Below, piece after piece: positions 34,757 to 43,639 of a stretch of DNA of 64,000 nt. Below the pieces are notes generated by a model. That model was not told the origin of the DNA. It saw only the letters and a list, made by a program, of their open reading frames with translations, and did not search any database. The stretch is from Tolumonas lignilytica (GTDB lineage Bacteria; Pseudomonadota; Gammaproteobacteria; Enterobacterales; Aeromonadaceae). Numbering within the stretch: position 1 is the first letter of the stretch; each line of letters begins with the position of its first letter. The position numbers were made by a program, and so were the translations under genes. Location of the stretch: contig NZ_AZUK01000002.1 of assembly GCF_000527035.1 (NCBI RefSeq), positions 124,001 to 188,000 on the forward strand, written 5' to 3'.

Positions 34757-35914
34757 TTACAGGGCAAGTTCTAAAATGGCTTTGACGTCTTGCGGAGTAA
34801 TATCGGCTCTTTCACCCAATTGCACATGGCCATGTTCTTCCAGTTTGGCAACAACGGCAGGGATCACGGAGCGATCCAGACCATAGTCACTCAAACGGGT
34901 TTTCACGCCCATTTGTTCAAAGAACTGGCGGGTGTTTTCAATGGCTGCGCTTGCTCGGGCATCGTCATCACCTTCAGTGATGCCCCAGACGCGTTCTGCA
35001 TATTGCAGTAATTTGGCTTTCTTCGCTTCTTTCTTATAAGTCCAAACAGCCGGAATCACGATGGCCAATGTCTGACCGTGGTCTAAGCCATATAAACCGG
35101 TAATTTCCTGACCGATCAAATGGGTTGCCCAATCGGCAGGCACACCTGTTGACAACAGACCATTCAGCGCCATGGTGGCAGACCACATCAGGTTTGCACG
35201 GATATCATAATCGGATGGTGTTTCCAGCGCTTTCGGGCCATCTTCCAGAATATTCAGCAACAGACCTTCCGCCAGACGATCCTGTACCTTGGCGTTGACC
35301 GGATAAGTCACATACTGTTCAACGATATGTACGAAGCTATCGACAACACCGTTTGCAATCTGACGTGGCGGCAGACTGTAGGTGGTTGTTGGATCAAGCA
35401 CCGAGAATTTTGGATAAACATGTTCAGAGAAGAAAAACAGTTTGTCTTGGGTGGCAGCTTTGGTAATGACGGCGCCATTGTTCATCTCTGAACCGGTCGC
35501 AGCCAGTGTCAGTACACAGCCTAATGGTACGGCTTGAGTCACTTTGGCACCATAGGTTTGAATAATTTCCCATGGATCATTGGGGTATAAAGCGGCGGCA
35601 GCAATGAACTTAGAACCATCGATGACGGAACCACCACCCACAGCCAGAATGAAGTTGATGTTTTCCTTTTTCACCACTTCAACAGCTTTCATCAGGGTTT
35701 CAAAATGCGGATTGGGTTCAATGCCACCGAATTCAAAATAGGTAGTACCTTCCAATGCGGTGAGAACTTGATCCATCACCCCATTTTTCTTGATGCTACC
35801 GCCACCATAAGTAATGAGGACTCGGGCATCAGCAGGCATTTCATCACGGATTTTAGCGATTTGACCCTGACCAAAGTGGATCTGGGTGGTATTGCGGTAA
35901 CTGAAATTGTTCAT
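34757..35914 (-). CDS. yqhD: YqhD-type NADPH-dependent alcohol dehydrogenase/aldehyde reductase
   Basis: A 385-residue iron/zinc-type alcohol dehydrogenase, very close in sequence to E. coli YqhD throughout. It carries VLITYGGGSIKKNGV and LAVGGGSVIDGSKFIAAAA for NADPH, DSFVHIVEQYVTYP and LDHGQTLAIVIPA with metal ligands. It reduces toxic aldehydes from lipid peroxidation and similar sources with NADPH. ATG 35914 with AAGGAATT is chosen; the frame runs 13 codons further upstream without a ribosome site. The usual neighbour yqhC is not present here. Confidence 0.92.
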   Translation of the reverse strand: MNNFSYRNTTQIHFGQGQIAKIRDEMPADARVLITYGGGSIKKNGVMDQVLTALEGTTYFEFGGIEPNPHFETLMKAVEVVKKENINFILAVGGGSVIDGSKFIAAAALYPNDPWEIIQTYGAKVTQAVPLGCVLTLAATGSEMNNGAVITKAATQDKLFFFSEHVYPKFSVLDPTTTYSLPPRQIANGVVDSFVHIVEQYVTYPVNAKVQDRLAEGLLLNILEDGPKALETPSDYDIRANLMWSATMALNGLLSTGVPADWATHLIGQEITGLYGLDHGQTLAIVIPAVWTYKKEAKKAKLLQYAERVWGITEGDDDARASAAIENTRQFFEQMGVKTRLSDYGLDRSVIPAVVAKLEEHGHVQLGERADITPQDVKAILELAL

Positions 35915-36263
35915 GGGAATTCCTTCATCACGAATAGGGTACGGTGACATCATTCATGTCTTCGAACACTATTATTACGATGAAACATGCGCTTCAGAAT
36001 GAATTAATTCTGATTTTAGTATTCCTGTTTTTGGAATAATCACTTTCTTTGGCATGGTTATTCAATCTCAAGTACTCTATTTGAAGGCAAACGCATGACT
36101 GACATGGCTTGATTCGTGCTAAAGACTCTGATGTTGGCACATTTAGATGGCATTGAAACGGAACTGCCTTCTGAAAAGCCAGCGAAAGAAACTGATTTAG
36201 AAGCAGTTTTCTAGGCTATCCGCCAGCCTTATAATTGATGGATTGAATTGAAGAGACTTTTCT
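35915..36263. other. intergenic region between yqhD and the RpiR-type gene, possible gene remnant
   Basis: No complete gene. A short open frame from a GTG at about 36115 to a TAG near 36213 encodes a Glu-rich peptide of 32 residues (ending in TDLEAVF) that could be the tail of a decayed gene. Promoters for the divergent genes should lie here but are not clear. Confidence 0.3.
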
Positions 36264-37109
36264 ATGCCCCGATCTGAACTTGCCCAACGTATTTACCATC
36301 AGCTGGAACAGATGGGTCCGAAAGAACGTCAATTAGCTGAATTTCTGCTGACACATGAATCAGAATTGGCAATTTACTCCAGTGCCGATATGTCGCGATT
36401 GGCAAAAGTGTCGAAACCGGTCGTAAGCCGTTTCTTCAAACGTCTGGGCTATGAAGGATTTGCAGAGGTACGGCAGGGGCTCCGTATTCAACAGACGTCT
36501 GGTTCGCCGTTATTATCGGATCAGCAACCGGCTGACATCGGCACGTTGCTGAGTAATCATCAGGCGCAGGAAGCGAGGAACTGGCAGCAGACCCTGAATG
36601 ATTTGCAGCGACTACCGCTGGAACAAATCATGCGAACCATTTGTCAGGCCCGACAGGTGAAGGTGATTGGTTTTCGTAATAGCTATCCGGTGGCGTTGCA
36701 CTGGCGGCAACAGTTATTACAGCTCCGTCGTTCCGTTGATGTATTACCGCAACCGGGCCAGACCTTGTCGGAAGAGCTCAGTCAGCTCACCGAAGATGAT
36801 TTAATCATTTTGATTGCGATGCGTCGCCGCCCTGAACTGATCAAACGTTTAATGCAGTGGGTGGGTAAATCGCCGGTGAAGTGCTTATTAGTGACAGATC
36901 CTTCCGGTTTAGAACATGCTGCCTCAGCAGATTGGACGATGACATGTCATCAGCTCAGCCCCGGTGGTTTCGCCAGTTATGCCAGTGCGATGGCGTTGGT
37001 GAGTGTGGTTTCGAATTTGTGCCTGCAGTTACAGTCAGACGACAGCAGTGTGCAGGCGATTGATGCCGTGTTTGATGAGTTAGATGAACTGGAACCGACA
37101 TTCAGCTAA
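36264..37109 (+). CDS. MurR/RpiR-family regulator of the ureide cluster
   Basis: A 281-residue regulator. The N-terminal RpiR helix-turn-helix (1-80, with SSADMSRLAKVSKPVVSRFFKRLGYEGFAEVR) precedes a SIS sugar-isomerase-like domain (about 120-250) for effector binding. It is followed after a terminator by the amidase-oxamate-ureidoglycine-allantoate gene run, so it probably senses a ureide or purine breakdown product rather than a sugar; Klebsiella has an RpiR-type gene in its hpx purine region as well. Effector and target sites are inferred. ATG 36264. Confidence 0.85.
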   Translation: MPRSELAQRIYHQLEQMGPKERQLAEFLLTHESELAIYSSADMSRLAKVSKPVVSRFFKRLGYEGFAEVRQGLRIQQTSGSPLLSDQQPADIGTLLSNHQAQEARNWQQTLNDLQRLPLEQIMRTICQARQVKVIGFRNSYPVALHWRQQLLQLRRSVDVLPQPGQTLSEELSQLTEDDLIILIAMRRRPELIKRLMQWVGKSPVKCLLVTDPSGLEHAASADWTMTCHQLSPGGFASYASAMALVSVVSNLCLQLQSDDSSVQAIDAVFDELDELEPTFS

Positions 37110-37141
37110 CAAAGAGCTGCATCCAGTTTTGTTCTGATGGG

Positions 37142-37177
37142 AAATCTGTGTGATTGCCATACCACACAGATTTTTTT
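37142..37177 (+). terminator. terminator after the RpiR-type gene
   Basis: AAATCTGTGTG pairs with CACACAGATTT, followed by TTTT. It separates the regulator from the operon it precedes. Confidence 0.9.
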
Positions 37178-37185
37178 AGCGAAAC

Positions 37186-37231
37186 AAAAGAAATAATAGT
37201 TCCCTTGTATTTACTAAAAGAAACTAAAGTT
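37186..37231 (+). promoter_or_regulatory. direct repeats, candidate operators for the ureide operon
   Basis: AAAAGAAATAATAGTT (37186-37201) and AAAAGAAACTAAAGTT (37216-37231) are two 16-base copies differing at three positions, exactly 30 bases apart start to start. They lie 41 bases upstream of the amidase start, after the terminator. The spacing of about three helical turns suggests binding on one face by a regulator such as the adjacent RpiR-type protein. Confidence 0.5.
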
Positions 37232-37271
37232 GTTTAATGGTTTTAACGATTGTTCAGAAGGACGTGTGAAC

Positions 37272-38450
37272 ATGTCAGACTTTTCGGTTTATTGCCCGCA
37301 CGGGCCCCATGCATTTCGTGCCGTTCAGGATGGACCATTGCACGGCCTACGTCTGGTTTATAAAGATCTCTATCATGTGGCGGGATACCACACAGGGGCG
37401 GGTAACCCGACCTGGTTTAATGAACATACCGCGGCGACGAAGACATCGCCTGTGCTGGATGCGTTATTTCAGGCAGGCATTTATGTGGTCGGGCGCGTAC
37501 AGACCGATGAGCTGGCCTATAGCCTGAATGGCTGCAATGTCCATTTCGGAACACCGATCAATCCGGTGACTCCAGATCGGCTTCCCGGCGGTTCTTCCAG
37601 TGGCAGTGCGGTGGCAGTAGCACGAGGTGAAGCGGATGTCGGATTAGGGACGGATACCGGTGGTTCAATCCGTGTACCTGCCTGTTACAACGGGTTGTAT
37701 GGCATTCGCCCGACGCATGGTCGTTTACCGACGTTTGATATGATCCCGCTTGCACCGTGTTTTGATACCCCGGGTTGGTTATGTCGCGATGCAAAAACGT
37801 TAGAGCGTGTGGGTGAAGTTGTTTTTCTATCGCCAGTACAACAGCCGCAAAACGTAAGTTTTTTATGGGCTGATGAGTTATTTGCGATGTTACCGGCTGC
37901 CTTGCAGGCGGCTGTCGAACCGATTCGCTTTGCCAGTCGGACGATCGCAACCAAAACTGACAACTGGGCATTTCCTGCAGAACGACTCGCCGATATGAGT
38001 CAAACTTTCCGTATTCTGCAAGGTCGGGAAATTACCCGCACCCATTTCGAATGGGTAGAGCCTCGATTGAATGCATTTGCAAAAGATATTGCAGAACGCT
38101 TTCAGTGGGCGGCAACGCTGACTGAAACAGAAGAAACGCAAGCCAAAGCAGCGCAAGTCGCGTGGAAAGAAGAAATCGACGCGGTGCTGGAACAATCGTT
38201 TCTGATACTCCCAACCACACCTGATTTAGCACCGCTAAGAACCGCATCTGATGCTGATCTAGCTGATTTTCGCATGAAATTATTGGGCTTAACCGCCTTG
38301 GCCGGGTTAGCCGGTTTGCCGCAGGTACATTTGCCGTTGGTGAAGGTGAATGGCGTTCCATTCGGCTGTTCGATCATCGGAAAGCGTGGTAGCGACATGA
38401 CGTTATTAGCCATTGCCCGATTATTCAGTAACGTGATGTCAGAGGCGTAA
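37272..38450 (+). CDS. amidase-signature hydrolase in the ureide cluster
   Basis: A 392-residue amidase of the Ser-cisSer-Lys type. Lys in LVYKDLYHVAGY, the glycine-serine stretch PGGSSSGSAVAVA with cis-Ser, and the nucleophile region LGTDTGGSIRVPACYNGLYGIRPTHG are all present. It heads the operon with an oxamate amidohydrolase-like gene 4 bases downstream. Klebsiella hpxWXYZ also pairs an amidase with HpxW, but this protein is shorter than typical AtzE/HpxY enzymes, so the name is withheld. ATG at 37272 with GAAGGACG is chosen over an upstream in-frame start at 37230. Confidence 0.82.
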   Translation: MSDFSVYCPHGPHAFRAVQDGPLHGLRLVYKDLYHVAGYHTGAGNPTWFNEHTAATKTSPVLDALFQAGIYVVGRVQTDELAYSLNGCNVHFGTPINPVTPDRLPGGSSSGSAVAVARGEADVGLGTDTGGSIRVPACYNGLYGIRPTHGRLPTFDMIPLAPCFDTPGWLCRDAKTLERVGEVVFLSPVQQPQNVSFLWADELFAMLPAALQAAVEPIRFASRTIATKTDNWAFPAERLADMSQTFRILQGREITRTHFEWVEPRLNAFAKDIAERFQWAATLTETEETQAKAAQVAWKEEIDAVLEQSFLILPTTPDLAPLRTASDADLADFRMKLLGLTALAGLAGLPQVHLPLVKVNGVPFGCSIIGKRGSDMTLLAIARLFSNVMSEA

Positions 38451-38453
38451 CCT

Positions 38454-40025
38454 ATGAATCAATGTGCATTTACCGCCTCGCATTTTCAGGCATCGCAAGC
38501 AGGCATGGCCATTTTACGTGACGGTGGCACCGCCATTGAAGCGATGGTCGCTGCTGCCGCAGCTATCGCTGTGGCATACCCACATATGAACAGTTTGGGG
38601 GGTGATGGCTTTTGGCTGATTCATGAACCGGGTAAAACACCGGTTGCAATCAATGCCGCAGGCGTCAGTGCAGAACAAGCGACTTTAGATTGGTATCAGC
38701 AGAAAGGTTACAGTGCTATTCCATCGCGGGGTGCCGATGCAGCTTTGACGGTGGCAGGAACGGTAGCTGGTTGGAATGCCGCGTTAAAACTCAGTGCTAA
38801 GTGGCAACCTCTCATTGGTTTGGATGGTTTGCTGCGAGATGCGATTCAGCTAGCAAAAGAGGGCATCGTTGTTACTGAGAGTCTGGTTGCCGCAAGTCAG
38901 AAAACAGCCAAGGAGTTCTCTGGTTTCTCTGCATTTTGTGAGCGTTATTTGCCAAATCAACAGACGCTGGTGGCTGGTGAAACGTTGAAAAACGAACCGC
39001 TGGCAGACTTTCTCACGCATTTGAGTCAGGTCGGGCTGGACGATTTTTACTGCGGTGAATCCGCTCGTGAAATCGCGAATGTATTGTCTGCTCAAGGTTC
39101 GCCACTGACACTGAATGATTTAAACCGCTATGACGCCACCTGGGTTGAACCGTTATCAGTCAAAACCACTCAGGGCAACTTCTATAACTTACCGTTGCCG
39201 ACGCAGGGCATTGCTTCGTTACTGATTTTGGCGATTTTCGATCGTTTGTATGACGAATCACTCGATGAAGCAACACAACTGCATTTATTGATTGAAGCGA
39301 CGAAACAAGCGTTTCGGGTGCGGAATGCAGAAGCGCAAGATCCGCGGCAAACCAGCAAAAATATTGAACGCTGGTTAACCGAGGCTGGCATTGAAAAATT
39401 AGCGTCTGAGATCAGTCTGAAACAAGCTGCTCCATGGCCGAACCCTGCGATTCCCGGCGACACCATCTGGATGGGTGCACGAGATAAACAAGGGCGGATG
39501 GTCAGTTTCATTCAAAGTATCTACTGGGAATTTGGTTCTGGTGTTGTCATTCCTGAATTAGGACTGCTTTGGAATAATCGTGGTGTGAGTTTTAGCTTGG
39601 AAGCCGGTGCAACCAACCAGTTACGGGGTGGTATCCACCCATTTCATACCCTCAACCCCGCATTTGCTCAACTGCATGACGGGCGAAATATGGTGTACGG
39701 CACCATGGGGGGCGAAGGTCAGCCACAAACTCAGGCCGCCATGATCTGGCGTCATCTCTACCAGAAGAAATCTTTAGCGACATCAATTGCAGAACCCCGT
39801 TGGCTGCTGGGGCGAACCTGGGGTGATAACGAGCATGATCTCAAAATTGAGGCTGATCTTGATCAGCAATTACAGCAAACCCTGCATCAACAAGGTCATC
39901 AAATTAAAAATGTCGCAGCTTGTTCAGAGCTGATGGGACATGCCGGTGCCATTACTGCATTTGCTGATGGTGTTGATCAAGTGACAACGGACCCACGATC
40001 AGACGGTGCGGCACTACAGGAATAA
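38454..40025 (+). CDS. hpxW: gamma-glutamyltransferase-family protein, HpxW-like oxamate amidohydrolase
   Basis: A 523-residue Ntn-hydrolase of the gamma-glutamyltransferase superfamily without a signal peptide, so cytoplasmic. Family marks include HFQASQAGMAILRDGGTAIEAMVAAAAAIAVAYPHMNSLGGDGFW, QSIYWEFGSGVVIPELGLLWNNRG and TMGGEGQPQTQ. The usual autoprocessing Thr is less evident by eye. In Klebsiella HpxW splits oxamate to oxalate and ammonia in purine breakdown; the length (527 there) and the neighbouring aminotransferase and allantoate hydrolase favour that role. It lies 3 bases after the amidase. Confidence 0.78.
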   Translation: MNQCAFTASHFQASQAGMAILRDGGTAIEAMVAAAAAIAVAYPHMNSLGGDGFWLIHEPGKTPVAINAAGVSAEQATLDWYQQKGYSAIPSRGADAALTVAGTVAGWNAALKLSAKWQPLIGLDGLLRDAIQLAKEGIVVTESLVAASQKTAKEFSGFSAFCERYLPNQQTLVAGETLKNEPLADFLTHLSQVGLDDFYCGESAREIANVLSAQGSPLTLNDLNRYDATWVEPLSVKTTQGNFYNLPLPTQGIASLLILAIFDRLYDESLDEATQLHLLIEATKQAFRVRNAEAQDPRQTSKNIERWLTEAGIEKLASEISLKQAAPWPNPAIPGDTIWMGARDKQGRMVSFIQSIYWEFGSGVVIPELGLLWNNRGVSFSLEAGATNQLRGGIHPFHTLNPAFAQLHDGRNMVYGTMGGEGQPQTQAAMIWRHLYQKKSLATSIAEPRWLLGRTWGDNEHDLKIEADLDQQLQQTLHQQGHQIKNVAACSELMGHAGAITAFADGVDQVTTDPRSDGAALQE

Positions 40026-40111
40026 CGGGATTTTGTCTTCGACAGAATCCGTCAAGGAATGGATAAGGGCTTCCCGATAGGGAATAGCCCGCAGCAATAA
40101 AGGTATTGGCT

Positions 40112-41353
40112 ATGTTAGATATTCAGCAATTTGATCAAATTAATCCGCCAGCGCGATTGCTCATGGGGCCGGGCCCAATCAATGCTGACCCGCGTGTATT
40201 ACGTGCAATGTCGGCGCAATTGGTCGGGCAATATGACCCGATCATGACCGATTACATGAATCAGACAATGGCACTCTATCGTGCGTTGTATAAAACACAA
40301 AACCAATGGACGTTCCTGATCGATGGCACTTCCCGAGCCGGGATTGAAGCCATGCTGGTTTCGGCGATCCGCCCTGGTGACAAGGTGTTAGTGCCTGTAA
40401 TGGGTCGCTTTGGCGATCTGTTGTGTGAAATCGCCCGTCGTTGCCGTGCTGACGTGCATACGATCTCTGTGCCTTGGGGCGAAGTGTTTGATCCGCAGAT
40501 GGTTGAAGATGCGATTGTCAAAATTCGCCCAAGATTATTACTCACCGTACAAGGTGATACCTCGACGACCATGCTGCAACCACTGGCTGAATTGGGCGAA
40601 ATCTGCCACCGTCACGATGTGCTGTTTTATACCGATGCGACGGCTTCATTCGGTGGAAACCCGATGGAAGTTGATGCCTGGGGTTTAGATGCCGTCTCTG
40701 CCGGATTACAGAAATGTCTCGGCGGCCCCTCAGGGAGTTCACCGGTGACTTTGAGTGATCGCTTTGCTGAGGTTGTTCGCAAGCGTAAGCATGTGGAACA
40801 AGGTATTCGCAATGCCAGCCATGAAGATGGTTCAGACGAAATTATTTATTCCAATTATTTCGATTTGGGCATGGTGATGGATTATTGGGGCCCTGAGCGT
40901 CTTAATCATCATACCGAGGCAACCAGTATGTTATTTGGTGCCCGTGAATGTGCCCGCATTATTTTGCAGGAAGGCGTTGATACCTGCATCGCCCGTCATG
41001 AGTTACATGGCAGAGCGCTGTTGGCGGGTGTGCAGGGCATGGGGCTGAAACCGTTCGGCGATTTGAAACACAAAATGAATAACGTGCTCGGCGTGTATAT
41101 TCCCGAAAACGTGCATGGTGAACAGATCCGCCAAACTTTGCTCAACGATTTTGGTATTGAAATTGGCACCTCATTTGGCCCGCTGCACGGCAAAATCTGG
41201 CGTATTGGTACGATGGGCTACAACGCCCGGAAAGATTGTGTCATGACCACCTTATCTGCGTTAGAAGCTGTACTCAATCGCTTCGGTTTTAAAACCACCC
41301 AAGGTGCTGCGTTACAAGCTGCATGGGATGTCTACGCAACTGCAGGGGTGTGA
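40112..41353 (+). CDS. pucG: (S)-ureidoglycine-glyoxylate aminotransferase
   Basis: A 413-residue class V PLP aminotransferase. Motifs: the start LLMGPGPINADPRVLRAMS, the aspartate in YTDATASFGG, and GLQKCLGGPSGSSPV with the PLP-binding Lys near 200. It is most like PucG/HpxJ, which moves the amino group of ureidoglycine to glyoxylate, giving glycine and oxalurate. The next gene encodes allantoate amidohydrolase, which makes ureidoglycine, so the assignment is well supported by context. ATG 40112 has AAAGG 8 bases upstream; a TTG two codons earlier is less likely. Confidence 0.87.
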   Translation: MLDIQQFDQINPPARLLMGPGPINADPRVLRAMSAQLVGQYDPIMTDYMNQTMALYRALYKTQNQWTFLIDGTSRAGIEAMLVSAIRPGDKVLVPVMGRFGDLLCEIARRCRADVHTISVPWGEVFDPQMVEDAIVKIRPRLLLTVQGDTSTTMLQPLAELGEICHRHDVLFYTDATASFGGNPMEVDAWGLDAVSAGLQKCLGGPSGSSPVTLSDRFAEVVRKRKHVEQGIRNASHEDGSDEIIYSNYFDLGMVMDYWGPERLNHHTEATSMLFGARECARIILQEGVDTCIARHELHGRALLAGVQGMGLKPFGDLKHKMNNVLGVYIPENVHGEQIRQTLLNDFGIEIGTSFGPLHGKIWRIGTMGYNARKDCVMTTLSALEAVLNRFGFKTTQGAALQAAWDVYATAGV

Positions 41354-41354
41354 G

Positions 41355-42638
41355 ATGGATTCCGGCATTCGTATTCATGAGCGCTGTCTGGTGCTGGCTC
41401 AATTGAGTGAATCATCTGATGACGTCACGCGGGTGTATCTGTCTGCCCAGCATTATCAGGCCAATGCACTCGCAGGGGAATGGATGCGGGAAGCCGGTAT
41501 GCGCGTCTGGCAAGATGCGGTCGGAAATATCTGTGGCCGTTATGAAGGTCTGACGCAGGGGGCTCCTGCCTTATTGCTGGGCTCGCATCTCGATACCGTC
41601 CGCAATGCCGGCAAATATGATGGCATTCTCGGGGTTGTCACCGCGATTGAAGTGGTGCGGCAGTTTCATCAGCAGGGGAAGCGCTTCCCGTTTGCGATTG
41701 AAATCGTCGGTTTTGCCGATGAAGAAGGCGTTCGTTTTGATGTGACCTTGTTAGGCAGTAAAGGCCTGACAGGGGAATGGGAACAAGGCTGGCTGTCGAA
41801 ACCTGATCACAACGGGCTATCGATGGCTCAGGCGCTGGCTGATTTTGGTTTAAATCCGGATCTCATCTCACAAGCAAAACGTCGAACGGAAGATTTTATT
41901 GGCTATCTGGAACTGCATATTGAGCAAGGCCCGGTGCTGGAAACGGCGGGTTTAGCCTTGGGCGTGGTGAGTGCAATCAATGGCGCGAAACGTTTGATGA
42001 TCACCCTGCAGGGGGTGGCAGGTCATGCCGGAACTGTGCCGATGAATCTACGACAAGATGCGTTGGTAGGAGCCAGTGAAGTGGTGCTGGAGGTGGAGAA
42101 AATTGCCAAAGAGCACGAGGTAGTTGCGACGGTTGGAAAGCTGGAATGCAAGCCGAGTGCAGTGAATGTGATTCCTTCGCTCGTTCAGTTTAGTCTGGAT
42201 ATTCGAGCCGCCTGCAATGACAAACGCGATGCCGCGTTGGCTGAAATTTTAGCGCGCATAGAAACGATTGCCGCGAATCGTCAGCTCACGTTCTCTCATC
42301 ATTGTTTTTATGATGCTGACGCCACACCTTGTGATCGTCTATTACAAGACGTACTTACTGAGGCAGTTGAGTCAGTGCAAGGTCAATCGCTGACACTACC
42401 CAGCGGCGCAGGCCATGATGGTGTTGCCATTGCGGCTTTATGTCCAATCGGGATGTTGTTTATGCGTTGTGAGGGTGGCGTGAGTCATCATCCTGCCGAA
42501 GCGGTTAAAATTGCAGATATTGAATTAGCGGCGAAGGCGTTGTCATTGAGTATTAAATCATTGGCTCGAACCACCGACCTGCACCATGTCCAGATGAAAA
42601 TCCAACATGTTGTGGGCAATGACAATGTTCAGTACTGA
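41355..42638 (+). CDS. hpxK: allantoate amidohydrolase (M20 family)
   Basis: A 427-residue di-metal M20 hydrolase that converts allantoate to ureidoglycine, ammonia and carbon dioxide. The metal ligands sit in GSHLDTVRNAGKYDGILG, FADEEGVRF, ELHIEQGPVLE and HHPAEAV. The dimer/substrate motif GHAGTVPM and LPSGAGHDG fit the allantoate/ureidoglycolate/N-carbamoyl-amino-acid hydrolase group; context selects allantoate. It starts one base after the aminotransferase stop (TGAGATG), so the two are co-translated. A frame start at 41304 inside the upstream gene is ignored. Confidence 0.88.
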   Translation: MDSGIRIHERCLVLAQLSESSDDVTRVYLSAQHYQANALAGEWMREAGMRVWQDAVGNICGRYEGLTQGAPALLLGSHLDTVRNAGKYDGILGVVTAIEVVRQFHQQGKRFPFAIEIVGFADEEGVRFDVTLLGSKGLTGEWEQGWLSKPDHNGLSMAQALADFGLNPDLISQAKRRTEDFIGYLELHIEQGPVLETAGLALGVVSAINGAKRLMITLQGVAGHAGTVPMNLRQDALVGASEVVLEVEKIAKEHEVVATVGKLECKPSAVNVIPSLVQFSLDIRAACNDKRDAALAEILARIETIAANRQLTFSHHCFYDADATPCDRLLQDVLTEAVESVQGQSLTLPSGAGHDGVAIAALCPIGMLFMRCEGGVSHHPAEAVKIADIELAAKALSLSIKSLARTTDLHHVQMKIQHVVGNDNVQY

Positions 42639-42693
42639 TTAATCTTCTTTATGTCCGAATGCGATCAGATCGGTGATTTGTTCACACCGACAA

Positions 42694-42719
42694 AAAAGCC
42701 AGATTATTTTCTGGCTTTT
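42694..42719. terminator. bidirectional terminator between hpxK and the exporter gene
   Basis: AAAAGCCAG pairs with CTGGCTTTT across an ATTATTTT loop, between converging genes. It overlaps the end of the EamA-type gene. Confidence 0.85.
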
Positions 42720-43639
42720 CCCATTTTGGCTGGACCAACTAATATTCCAACCAGACTACAGAGGATCAAAACGACCCCCACGGTTATCGCTAGCGTCATT
42801 TTCTCACCCAAAAAGATAATCGAAGAGAACAGCCCAATAACCGGAACGCCTAAGGTTGCCACAGACATAGAAACTGAGTTGATGCGTCTACCGACCGCCA
42901 AAGAAATTACAAAACAGAAACAGGTTGCAAGCGGGCCAATAAACACTAACAGGCTAACTAACTCAGTATTCCAATTTATATGAGGTATCCCTTCTGTGAC
43001 CAATGCGATGATCATAAGCGGCAGTGCGGATAGCAACATTTGCCATGGCGCTAATATCAGCGGACTACCATGCCATGGATGTTGCTTCACATGAACAATG
43101 ACGATGCTCCAACATAGCGCTGCGCCTAACAGCATGATATCCCCAATAATTGCAGCTGATTGCCAGCCCAACAGTGATGGTGAGATAACGACCACAATGC
43201 CGAGCAAGCCCGCTATCACCGCATACAGCTGACTTTTTTCCAGCGACCGGCGCAAAACAACCACGGTGATCAGTGAAACCCATAGTGGCGTTGTGTAGGC
43301 GAGTAAAGCGGCTTGTCCTGCTGCAACTTTTGTCATGGCGATTAAACCTAATACGGTAAAGGCTATCATTTGTAACAAACCGACACTCGCAATGATCGGA
43401 ATATCCTGTTTTACCGGCAGTCTTAATTCACCTCTCATACCGGTAAACAGGAATAAACAGAGTGCTGCACTGCCAAAACGGATCGTTGCTAACCATAATG
43501 GGCTGATCGAAAGCAGGCAAATTTTCATAGCTGGCCAACTGAAACCCCACAGCAAGACCATGATGCCAAGTTTGAGCAAATCTCCGGACGATGTTCTGGT
43601 ATCAGCTCGGCTGATTGAAATGGTATTGGAGGCTGTCAT
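42704..43639 (-). CDS. EamA/DMT-family transporter
   Basis: A 311-residue membrane protein with ten predicted transmembrane helices in two EamA repeats. Proteins of this kind (RhaT/YdcZ-like, RarD-like) often export amino acids or metabolites. It starts with ATG at 43639, overlapping the TGA of the gamma-synthase-family gene (ATGA), so it is translated with it and is the last gene of a six-gene operon with an amino acid ABC importer. It may remove a product or excess substrate of the enzyme. A GTG four codons earlier is in frame but less likely. Confidence 0.88.
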   Translation of the reverse strand: MTASNTISISRADTRTSSGDLLKLGIMVLLWGFSWPAMKICLLSISPLWLATIRFGSAALCLFLFTGMRGELRLPVKQDIPIIASVGLLQMIAFTVLGLIAMTKVAAGQAALLAYTTPLWVSLITVVVLRRSLEKSQLYAVIAGLLGIVVVISPSLLGWQSAAIIGDIMLLGAALCWSIVIVHVKQHPWHGSPLILAPWQMLLSALPLMIIALVTEGIPHINWNTELVSLLVFIGPLATCFCFVISLAVGRRINSVSMSVATLGVPVIGLFSSIIFLGEKMTLAITVGVVLILCSLVGILVGPAKMGKARK

